DNA of 5,143 bases, from the NCBI GenBank assembly GCA_031279155.1, contig JAITJB010000326.1:1-5143 (forward strand). Reading direction: 5' to 3'. Position numbers and translations under genes: made by a program. Shown one piece after another: positions 1 through 5,143 of the stretch (position 1 is its first letter; the number at the start of each line of letters is the position of its first letter). The notes beneath the pieces are model-generated. The model was not told the origin of the DNA and searched no databases. It saw nothing but the letters and a program-made list of their open reading frames with translations. The DNA comes from Deltaproteobacteria bacterium. GTDB lineage: Bacteria > Desulfobacterota > Desulfarculia > Adiutricales > Adiutricaceae.

Positions 1-2393
1 TTGGGAGAGAAAGTAACAGCTGTAAGCGGGTGCTCGGAGAGCTTTTTAACCAATAACGGCGTGCCCTTATCGAGGTAGCCGTAGGAGGTGTCCCACATTT
101 TAAGTTCGCCGTCACGGCCAGCTGTAAAAAGCCTGCGCCCGTCTGGGCGAAAGGCCGCCGCCCCACCAGTTCCACTATGAGCCACAGCTTGACCGGCTCC
201 GGCCCCGGTGCGGGGGTTAAAAAGCCACAGGTGACCGTCTTGGGTAAGTACGGCCACTAAGGTACCGTCCATATTTGGGGCCATGGCCGCCGGGGGGTTG
301 GCTAATCTTAGCTCAGATATGGCCGGGGTTGAAGATTGAGGATTTCTCAGAAATTTTAGGTGTTTTTCATCGCCAATAACTAATACGTCGCCGCCGTAAC
401 AGGCCACGTCTCCGTTTAGGCTGCCGGGCAAAAGCCGCTCTTCTAAGATGTCCCTTAAATCGCCTCTGACCAGGGGGCCGTAAAGGGTGCGCCAGAGGGT
501 ATCGAGCTCAGCTGGACGCCGGGAAACGGGAAGTCTTCGGGCTTCATTTAAGGCCTCTAAGGCTTCTAAGGGATGATTTTGGCTTAAGGCTTCCCTGGCC
601 TTAGTTAAGAGAGGCGGCAGGAGTTTTTCGGCGGCGTCGTCTTCGCCTTGCTCGCCTATCTTCGATAAGCGGTGGATAGCCGGTCTTGAGCGCTCGATGT
701 AGACCGGGTTGGTGCGAGCCCGCTCCATGATTTCTCTTAGGCGGCGGACCTCATGACCTAGGGCCGGCCCCTTATAGGCGTTTAGGGCCGCTTGGGCCTC
801 ATTCATGAGCCCTAATTCGAGGTAACTGCCTGAGAGCATCAAGGGGAGCTCGGGGACGTTTTTACCGCTAGCTAGACGCACGAGATCGTCTAACTTCCCC
901 TGGAAGACGTCTGGCGGCATGGCTTTAGTGTGAAAGCGAAGGAGAGCTAGGTTAAAGAAAGAAAGGACGTGCGAGGGCTCTTCTTTTAAAGCCCTGCGCC
1001 AGAGCCTAGCCGCCTCATCGGGCCGGCCTAAGTCCAAAAGCGAGACGGCCCGGTTATTTAGGTTATCAGCTGAATCCAACGCCGTAAAGGGCTTTGGCCG
1101 GGGATAGTCAACGCCGCTTATCTCCCGATAGAGGTCAATTAAGACAGCGCTAACTTCGGAGGTTTTTTGATAGCGCTTGTTGGGATCGGCATCTAAGGCT
1201 CGCCTCAGAAAGTCCATAACCTTAGGGGGAATCGGGGTGACCGGATCGGTCATAGAAGCGTACTGATCTAAGGCCGGGCCGACAGCCGGGCCGTATTCCC
1301 AAGGTCTTTGACCCAAAAAGAGCTCAAATAAAGTTAAAGCCGTTGCCCATAGATCAAAGCCCACCGAGGGCGGCCCCATGTCGGAGGCCTCTGGCGACAT
1401 GTATTGGGGCGTACCGAACCCCCCGTGGGCGTGGCCTGAGGAGCCAGAAGAAGAGCTAGAGGAAGATCCGGAGGAAGATCCAGAAGAAGCGCCCAACGCA
1501 CTCGATGATCCAGAGGAAGAACGCGCGGGACTACCGGCGGGACTACTCGATGATGGCGAAGGCTGAAGTTCGTTAGTAGCTTTAATGTCCCCTGGCCACA
1601 ATGAAGCGCTGTCAGAGGGTTCCACCGTATCTTTGGCGGCTCTGGCTAAGCCAAAGTCGGTCACCAAGAGGCGGCCAGAATCTTCTTCGATAAGAAGGTT
1701 TTGAGGCTTAATATCTAGGTGGAGCACGCCTCGGCTGTGGGCGTGCTCTAGGCCCCAAGTAGTTTGGATCATGAGATCGAGAATTCTTAAGGTTCTTTGG
1801 AGATCGTCGCCCTGGTGCAGCCAAGGCATTGAGCCGCCAGAGGGTTCGGAGAGATCTTTAATCGATCCTCCGGAGATATATTCCATAAAAATGGCCGGCA
1901 CCCCCATCAGGGGACGGACATAAAAACAAGTAACCACATGGGGATGGAGGCCTAAGGCCACCCAAGTTTCAGCTTCGTTTTTTAGGGTCTGAAAATACTT
2001 GTTCTCCATTATGTTGCGGTAGGGAAGCTTTAAGGCCAGCTCTTTTTGCCACTCTTGGTGGCGGACCTTAAACACCTGGCCTAGCCCGCCCCGGCCCAAG
2101 GTCTCTTGGACCACGTAGACGCCTAAGACGACCTGCCCTACTCTGAGATCTAAGCCCCTCTCCCAGACCCGGCTGGCCAGCTGGTTGAGGGCGGCCGTGG
2201 TGTCCAGCCACCTGGTGGCGGCGGCGTCAGACTCGGGAAGTAAATGGAAATTTTGTCCGCATTTTACGCAGATCGAGCGGTGCCCGAGATTTTGGACCGT
2301 AAGTTTATAGCCAGTTTTACATTTTGGGCAGTGGGAGGTCCCCAAAGGTATCTGGGTCTGGGCGTTAGTCACCTGTCCCGTGCCGTTAGACAT
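1..2393 (-). CDS. Zinc-ribbon Ser/Thr protein kinase with TPR-like and WD40 regions (3' end beyond window)
   Basis: Predicted cytoplasmic Hanks-type Ser/Thr kinase that would phosphorylate proteins using ATP. Reading from ATG 2393 gives 797 open codons to the left edge. Seen: a zinc ribbon (Cys22/25 and Cys42/45); kinase domain about 88-423 with glycine loop G100-x-G102-xx-G105, Lys122, Glu142, HLD catalytic loop (Asp227, Lys229, Asn232), DFG at 246-248, a Ser-rich insertion at about 278-320, the APE-like SPE at 333-335, Asp347 and Arg407. A helical region with TPR character follows (about 439-640, clearest at 443-487). WD40-type strands follow from about 660, including DGHLWLFNP (719-727) and DGELKMWD (761-768). 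No transmembrane helix is seen between kinase and propeller. The start is fixed by AAGGAG at 2405-2410 and by the TAATG overlap with the upstream FHA-kinase gene. The HLD motif (Leu for Arg) makes it a non-RD kinase. The substrate is unknown. The family call is firm and the role is inferred. Confidence 0.93.
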   Translation of the reverse strand, partial: MSNGTGQVTNAQTQIPLGTSHCPKCKTGYKLTVQNLGHRSICVKCGQNFHLLPESDAAATRWLDTTAALNQLASRVWERGLDLRVGQVVLGVYVVQETLGRGGLGQVFKVRHQEWQKELALKLPYRNIMENKYFQTLKNEAETWVALGLHPHVVTCFYVRPLMGVPAIFMEYISGGSIKDLSEPSGGSMPWLHQGDDLQRTLRILDLMIQTTWGLEHAHSRGVLHLDIKPQNLLIEEDSGRLLVTDFGLARAAKDTVEPSDSASLWPGDIKATNELQPSPSSSSPAGSPARSSSGSSSALGASSGSSSGSSSSSSSGSSGHAHGGFGTPQYMSPEASDMGPPSVGFDLWATALTLFELFLGQRPWEYGPAVGPALDQYASMTDPVTPIPPKVMDFLRRALDADPNKRYQKTSEVSAVLIDLYREISGVDYPRPKPFTALDSADNLNNRAVSLLDLGRPDEAARLWRRALKEEPSHVLSFFNLALLRFHTKAMPPDVFQGKLDDLVRLASGKNVPELPLMLSGSYLELGLMNEAQAALNAYKGPALGHEVRRLREIMERARTNPVYIERSRPAIHRLSKIGEQGEDDAAEKLLPPLLTKAREALSQNHPLEALEALNEARRLPVSRRPAELDTLWRTLYGPLVRGDLRDILEERLLPGSLNGDVACYGGDVLVIGDEKHLKFLRNPQSSTPAISELRLANPPAAMAPNMDGTLVAVLTQDGHLWLFNPRTGAGAGQAVAHSGTGGAAAFRPDGRRLFTAGRDGELKMWDTSYGYLDKGTPLLVKKLSEHPLTAVTFSP
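1434..1562 (-). repeat. Ser/Gly-rich low-complexity insert in the kinase activation segment
   Basis: Codons 278-320 of the WD40-kinase contain 26 serines in 43 residues, with Gly, Pro and Ala between them. They lie between the DFG motif (246-248) and the SPE motif (333-335). At DNA level the core is a near-perfect 12-bp tandem duplication: two copies of (A/G)GAGGAAGATCC at 1458-1469 and 1470-1481 on the plus strand, flanked by related GA-rich units. Most serines use TCT or TCC, with some AGC, AGT and TCA, so only part of the tract is a pure DNA repeat. The tract makes the opposite strand look like an acidic Glu/Pro reading frame, which is not a gene. Confidence 0.85.
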
Positions 2394-3916
2394 TACTCAG
2401 CTATCTCCTTGAGCAGTCCGTCGCGGTGGGCGGCCTTAATCAAACTGGCCTTAAGGCTTAGGGCGCTTTGGTGCTTGATGGTGGGATTGTCGACCAAGGC
2501 TTCATCAATGGCTTGGGCCAGATGAGCGCCAAGGCGAACGCCCCGTTTGAGGATGGGTACTGGTGGGGAGTTTAGGACCACCCGCCAGGGGTCTTGATCC
2601 TGGGGAAAGTCCCTGGGGTACTCCCCGGTGATAAACTTATAGATGGAAGCCGCCGCCGCCCAGATATCGACCTCAGGCCCGGCCCGCTTAAAATCAATGA
2701 CTTGTTGCCTGGGCATGGTGGCCGGGGAGCCGGCCACCGAACCTGTGCGGGTATTGGAATAGGTGTCAGCGCTTTTGTAGAGTTTACCGACCCCGATGTC
2801 GGCGATTTTAGGTACTTTACCCTCAGGCCCGCCCAAAAAGATGTTAGCCGGCTTAAGATCGCGGTGGACCAGCCCCCGGGATTCCGGGGCCAACTCTTTA
2901 TCGACCCGAACAGCCGCCAATTTGACGTTATGGATGTAGTGGAGACCGTCCAAAACCGGGATCATGATCCTTAAAGCCGCTTCCGGCTCCATGAGCCCTC
3001 CCCTTTCAAGTCGCTTCTCCTCGCTATTGCCGCCGCAGCAGTACTCCATCAAGTAGAAGTAAGCCCCGCCGTAGTAGCCAAAATCATAGAGCTTAGTGAC
3101 GTTAGGATGCTTTAGGGCCCTACCAATAGCCACTTCCCGCAAAAAGCTCTTGCGAGCCCACTCGTTTTCAGAGATAGCCGGGGACATGACCTTGAGGGCC
3201 ATCTGCATCTTATTGTCTTTTCTCTCGGCTAAAAAGACGGCCGAAGTCGAGCCGCGACCTAGGGTCTTAGTGATCCTAAGCCCCTTTAAGGGATCTAGGG
3301 TTTTGATGCGGCGGTTGAGCCCGGCTTTGAGAAGTTTAAGGGAGGCCAGAGGGTTAGGACGGCATTCAGGGCATAAGACGTCGTTGTATTTGGAAAGAGG
3401 AACGGGATTGTGGTGGCGCCCGCAAGATGGGCAAATGGGGGAAACCTCCGTTGGTGGTAACGATTGGGGCTCGTAGAAAGCCTCATCGACCAGGCCCACC
3501 CTAAAATTAAATAGACCGGCTAAGGTGACGACATCCCCGTCTTTGAGCTTAACGCCAAAGCCGCGTACGGCCACGCCTTGAAGACGGTCTTCCTCGCGAC
3601 GGCTGACTAAGTGGCCGTTTAAGAACGTCCCGTTAAGGCTGCCTAAATCCCTTAAGTAAGCCCGATTTCGGCTAAGTTCTATGACGCAGTGATACCCTGA
3701 AACAGAGCGGTAATCATTGTTATCGGGCAAAACTAAACTGGCGTCGCGACCGCGTCCAATAACTACAGCCCTAGGTCCGGTAAATTCCCAGACTTGAAGA
3801 TCGCCAAAATCCGATGAAAGTATTAACCTAAGCGCCGAGGGCGGTCGATCGCCCTGGGAACGAAAACCTGTGCGGGCCTGACGTGAGGTGGTGTTTTGAA
3901 CTGGGAATGCCGTCAT
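2393..3916 (-). CDS. FHA-domain, zinc-ribbon Ser/Thr protein kinase
   Basis: Complete 507-residue predicted cytoplasmic protein kinase. An N-terminal FHA domain (about 28-142) shows the phosphothreonine-binding pattern: GR at 54-55, SGYH at 73-76, and NGT at 95-97 followed by LNG. A four-cysteine zinc ribbon follows (Cys162/165 and Cys182/185). The kinase domain runs from about 213 to 497, with glycine-loop GRGSTSAV (220-227, third Gly replaced by Ser), Lys242, probable helix-C Glu261, HRDLKPAN (351-358), DIG in place of DFG (373-375) and Asp417. An extra stretch of about 16 residues (331-347) precedes HRD. The APE motif reads PRQ (402-404) and the usual Arg of the last subdomain appears as Lys481. 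All core catalytic residues are present, so activity is likely. Start: ATG 3916 with GGTGG at 3924-3928, 7 bases away. It is the first gene of the operon, and its TAA overlaps the next ATG by one base. FHA domains bind pThr; here the ligand could be itself or the partner kinase (inference). Confidence 0.95.
   Translation of the reverse strand: MTAFPVQNTTSRQARTGFRSQGDRPPSALRLILSSDFGDLQVWEFTGPRAVVIGRGRDASLVLPDNNDYRSVSGYHCVIELSRNRAYLRDLGSLNGTFLNGHLVSRREEDRLQGVAVRGFGVKLKDGDVVTLAGLFNFRVGLVDEAFYEPQSLPPTEVSPICPSCGRHHNPVPLSKYNDVLCPECRPNPLASLKLLKAGLNRRIKTLDPLKGLRITKTLGRGSTSAVFLAERKDNKMQMALKVMSPAISENEWARKSFLREVAIGRALKHPNVTKLYDFGYYGGAYFYLMEYCCGGNSEEKRLERGGLMEPEAALRIMIPVLDGLHYIHNVKLAAVRVDKELAPESRGLVHRDLKPANIFLGGPEGKVPKIADIGVGKLYKSADTYSNTRTGSVAGSPATMPRQQVIDFKRAGPEVDIWAAAASIYKFITGEYPRDFPQDQDPWRVVLNSPPVPILKRGVRLGAHLAQAIDEALVDNPTIKHQSALSLKASLIKAAHRDGLLKEIAE
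2405..2410 (-). promoter_or_regulatory. Shine-Dalgarno site of the WD40-kinase, inside the end of the FHA-kinase gene
   Basis: Minus strand AAGGAG ends 11 bases before the ATG at 2393. It lies within the last codons of the upstream gene, whose TAA shares one base with that ATG (TAATG). This fixes the downstream start and suggests that terminating ribosomes re-initiate, keeping the two kinases in a set ratio. Confidence 0.75.
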
Positions 3917-3986
3917 CAGAAAGCCACCAATGGGCCCAAAAAGGGAATTCTATTAGCTTTTACGGACCTAAAAAAGGACCGTCATT

Positions 3987-4015
3987 AAATTAGATAAAAC
4001 TGATTAGTTACTCAA
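3987..4015 (-). promoter_or_regulatory. Candidate sigma70-type promoter of the kinase operon
   Basis: On the minus strand, TTGAGT (4010-4015) and TAATTT (3987-3992) are separated by 17 bases. Transcription would begin near 3980 and leave a leader of about 60 bases before the FHA-kinase ATG. The match is moderate (4 of 6 at -35, 4 of 6 at -10) in AT-rich DNA, so it is a candidate only. Confidence 0.4.
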
Positions 4016-4027
4016 GAGACAACTTAG

Positions 4028-4059
4028 GCGGCCCCTGGCCTACCAAGGCGTAGGGGCGC
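4028..4059. repeat. GC-rich inverted repeat (hairpin) upstream of the kinase promoter
   Basis: GCCCCT (4031-4036) pairs with AGGGGC (4052-4057). Inside, GCCT pairs with AGGC around an ACCA loop. A further GC/GC step extends the base with one bulged base. No T-run follows on either strand, so it does not look like an intrinsic terminator. It sits just upstream of the candidate kinase promoter and could be an operator, a dispersed repeat copy or chance. Confidence 0.4.
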
Positions 4060-4340
4060 TTGACCCGCAAATATGGAGGGGCCAATTAATATCCAATCAT
4101 ACTATAGGCTAGGCCTGATGTCCAGACGCCTAAACTTAGACAATCCGGGTCTCAATATTTTACTTTGTATGAATGTTTATAATATTATAGATTTTCTAAA
4201 TTTATGGGCTTATATCGGCTAGCCAGGTCTGGTCTAATTTGTTTTTTTAACACCATGAAATTTTTTTTGTTATCTAGTCGATAGCCCAAAGGAGAACGCA
4301 GATTTCAAAATCCAGCTTGTTTTTGATTTTTTTATTGAGC

Positions 4341-4369
4341 TTGACCGGGAGCCAGAAACTAGGTATAAT
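4341..4369 (+). promoter_or_regulatory. Strong sigma70-type promoter of tRNA-Leu
   Basis: TTGACC (4341-4346) and a perfect TATAAT (4364-4369) are separated by the optimal 17 bases, with T-rich DNA upstream (4319-4335) that could act as an UP element. The start site would fall near 4376-4381, leaving a leader of about 25 bases before the mature tRNA. Strength and position fit a stable-RNA promoter. Confidence 0.85.
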
Positions 4370-4380
4370 CCGGCTTTGTT

Positions 4381-4399
4381 AGCCAAATGTGGCTTTTTT
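4381..4399 (+). other. Short hairpin plus T-run in the tRNA leader
   Basis: AGCCA (4381-4385) and TGGCT (4390-4394) form a 5-bp stem with a 4-base loop, followed by a run of six T (4394-4399), immediately before the tRNA. A second GGCT at 4372-4375 could pair with the same AGCC. The hairpin lies at or next to the transcript 5' end, so it is probably too close to the start to terminate RNA polymerase. It may instead form part of the RNase P leader. Confidence 0.4.
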
Positions 4400-4403
4400 C
4401 GTC

Positions 4404-4489
4404 GCCCGGGTGGTGGAATTGGTAGACACGACGGACTTAAAATCCGTTGACTTTTAGTCATGGGGGTTCAAGTCCCCCCCCGGGCACCA
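4404..4489 (+). tRNA. tRNA-Leu (anticodon UAA)
   Basis: Complete 86-base class II tRNA including the encoded CCA. The acceptor GCCCGGG (4404-4410) pairs with CCCGGGC (4479-4485), with discriminator A4486 and CCA at 4487-4489. D stem GTG/CAC (4413-4415/4427-4429). Anticodon stem ACGGA/TCCGT encloses loop CTTAAAA, placing UAA at 4438-4440. The long variable arm TGACT/AGTCA (4448-4452/4456-4460) is typical of tRNA-Leu. T arm GGGGG/CCCCC has loop TTCAAGT. It reads UUA (and UUG by wobble) codons; TTA is common in both neighbouring kinase genes. The gene stands alone with its own promoter and terminator. Confidence 0.97.
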
Positions 4490-4498
4490 TACGCACAT

Positions 4499-4552
4499 AA
4501 TCCGAACCACTTACGACAGGTTGCACCTGTTGGTTAAGGGTTCGGATTTTTC
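4499..4552 (+). terminator. Intrinsic terminator of tRNA-Leu with a nested hairpin
   Basis: A 10-bp stem pairs 4499-4508 (AATCCGAACC) with 4539-4548, followed by a T-rich tract (4547-4551, then TTATTTTT). The loop holds a second hairpin, ACAGGT/ACCTGT (4516-4521/4525-4530) with a three-base loop. It starts 9 bases after the CCA end, which fits termination of a single-gene tRNA transcript. Confidence 0.88.
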
Positions 4553-4564
4553 TTATTTTTACAA

Positions 4565-4604
4565 GTAAAACCTCCCCTTTAAGACAGTTAGTCTTGCTGG
4601 GGAG
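4565..4604 (-). terminator. Probable intrinsic terminator facing left, after the flavodoxin-like pseudogene
   Basis: On the minus strand CTCCCC (4604-4599) pairs with GGGGAG (4577-4572). The interior carries another stem, AAGAC/GTCTT (4595-4591/4585-4581), and a short T-run follows (4570-4567). The T-run is brief, so strength is uncertain. Its place about 30 bases past the last plausible stop of the pseudogene (4635) fits the original end of that gene. Confidence 0.55.
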
Positions 4605-4634
4605 AGCACAATTGCACTTTCGGGTACTCGTAAA

Positions 4635-5143
4635 TTATATATAAGTACAGCCCAACAATCGTCCCGCTCCTATTAAAGCCGAGAGCATGTATTGACGGTT
4701 AAACTGTATCACAGGCAATCGGAGAGCCCCGGCCATTAAAATGCCTTATTGTTTCCTCCATGTTCTCTAATTAGCGAATGGCTCCGTTACCTGTCCCTCC
4801 GGCACAGGCAACCAAGAGACACTTTTTTCCGCGCAAAAGATAATTGTGTGAGGCGTCACATCGGCGCATTCTGTCAAGCCAGCACTTCATATTTTCGGCC
4901 AGATCGTGGCAATAAACAGGGGTAATCAGCACAATTTTGTTTTTAGACACAAAGCGGCTGTAGATATCGGCGAAGTCATCTTCAATGGTAGAGTACCCTT
5001 CGGAACGGCAAAGGCCCCACCCATCGCCGCAAGCAAGGAAAATCGGGCCTGGCGGGAGACAACCATGGAGGATCAACGAATATGACATTCAATGGTTTTA
5101 TGAGAACTTCGCCCATAGACGTGGGTGGCCACCTAAGAGGTAA
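4635..5143 (-). pseudogene. Decayed flavodoxin-family / NADPH-dependent FMN reductase-like gene (5' end beyond window)
   Basis: Intact relatives are small FMN-binding oxidoreductases with a flavodoxin fold. The longest intact piece (4771-5088) contains ACGDGWGLCR, then IEDDF, the flavodoxin-like ITPVYCHDLAENMKCWLDR and KKCLLVACAGGTGNGAIR. It stops at TAA (4771-4773), yet the same frame resumes at once with LENMEETIRHF and runs on to SPIACDTV, ending at TAA 4699-4701. One base over, IQFNRQYMLSALIGAGRLLG continues the expected C-terminus to TAA 4635-4637. I recognise this order (CGDGWG, EDDF, TPVY, AGGTGxGA, then FNRxYMLxAL) from the family, but recalled from memory rather than aligned. At the front, ATG 5088 has no Shine-Dalgarno and follows a stop. 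A different frame, open to the right edge, reads ...SPARPDFPC just before ACGDGWG, suggesting another frameshift near 5035-5040. The nucleotide-binding N-terminus is not seen. Assembly error is possible, but several separate lesions favour decay. Confidence 0.75.

Larger units (their letters stand above)
3917..4340. other. AT-rich intergenic region between the divergent kinase operon and tRNA-Leu unit
   Basis: About 420 bases without a supportable gene. It is much richer in A/T than the kinase genes, above all from about 4140 to 4335, with homopolymer T runs (4242-4248, 4261-4268) and a perfect palindrome TATAATATTATA at 4178-4189. It contains the candidate kinase promoter and a GC-rich hairpin (4028-4059). 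The only frames here are tiny or run antisense into the tRNA. AT-rich DNA between divergent promoters often serves as an activator (UP element) or nucleoid-protein site, but nothing specific can be assigned. Confidence 0.6.

Noticed and set aside
1378..1566. Plus-strand frame rich in Glu, Pro and Asp
   Set aside because: It is the reverse complement of the Ser/Gly-rich tract of the minus-strand kinase, which has clear kinase motifs on both sides; the repeat composition alone keeps this frame open.
2244..3476. Plus-strand frames at 2244-2525, 2594-2974 and 3096-3476
   Set aside because: They lie antisense to the two kinase genes, show no recognisable motifs, and owe their openness to the base composition of the real genes.
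3295..3486. Minus-strand frame of 63 codons
   Set aside because: It is a different reading frame inside the FHA-kinase gene, overlapping the zinc-ribbon segment, with no supporting motif.
4255..4284. Tiny plus-strand frame (ATG at 4255, eight more codons, then TAG)
   Set aside because: Nothing indicates a leader peptide: there is no Shine-Dalgarno, no regulatory codon run and no downstream gene other than the tRNA with its own promoter.
4270..4461. Minus-strand frame of 63 codons
   Set aside because: It runs antisense through most of tRNA-Leu and across its promoter; the tRNA structure is unambiguous.
4404..4640. tRNA-Leu as an integration (att) site for a mobile element
   Set aside because: No integrase, no repeat of the tRNA 3' end and no mobile-element gene is visible in the window; the tRNA is followed directly by its own terminator.
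1..5143. CRISPR array, insertion sequence, riboswitch or phage module
   Set aside because: No regularly spaced repeats, transposase or integrase motifs, terminal inverted repeats or recognisable riboswitch core were seen on either strand.

Overview
The window is bacterial. It has dense Shine-Dalgarno-led genes, a class II tRNA-Leu with an encoded CCA end, sigma70-like promoters and intrinsic terminators. Eukaryotic-type Ser/Thr kinases with FHA, TPR and WD40 modules, together with a CGDGWG-type flavodoxin-family relic, suggest a Gram-negative lineage of the Deltaproteobacteria/Desulfobacterota sort. That placement is a weak inference from protein families only.

Layout. Positions 1-3916 hold a leftward (minus-strand) two-gene operon. 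The first gene (2393-3916) encodes an FHA domain, a four-cysteine zinc ribbon and a Ser/Thr kinase. The second gene (1-2393, continuing beyond the left edge) encodes a zinc ribbon, a Ser/Thr kinase, a helical TPR-like region and the beginning of a WD40 propeller. Stop and start overlap as TAATG, so the two are probably translationally coupled. I translated the second gene by hand from its ATG at 2393 to the left edge and found 797 uninterrupted codons. A plausible promoter lies at 3987-4015.

Positions 3917-4340 are mostly AT-rich non-coding DNA. A rightward tRNA-Leu(UAA) gene at 4404-4489 has its own near-consensus promoter (4341-4369) and a nested-hairpin terminator (4499-4552). Facing it, a minus-strand terminator-like hairpin (4565-4604) sits just past the end of a decayed flavodoxin/NADPH-dependent FMN reductase-like gene (4635 to the right edge). 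That gene carries an in-frame stop, at least one frameshift further downstream and probably another near its front.

How it works together (inference): the FHA-kinase and the WD40-kinase look like a paired phospho-signalling module. One partner can read phosphothreonine and the other carries protein-interaction scaffolds, and both begin with metal-binding ribbons. The most unusual element is a Ser/Gly-rich insertion placed inside the activation segment of the WD40-kinase. No phosphatase, secretion gene or substrate is visible in the window, so the pathway they control is unknown.
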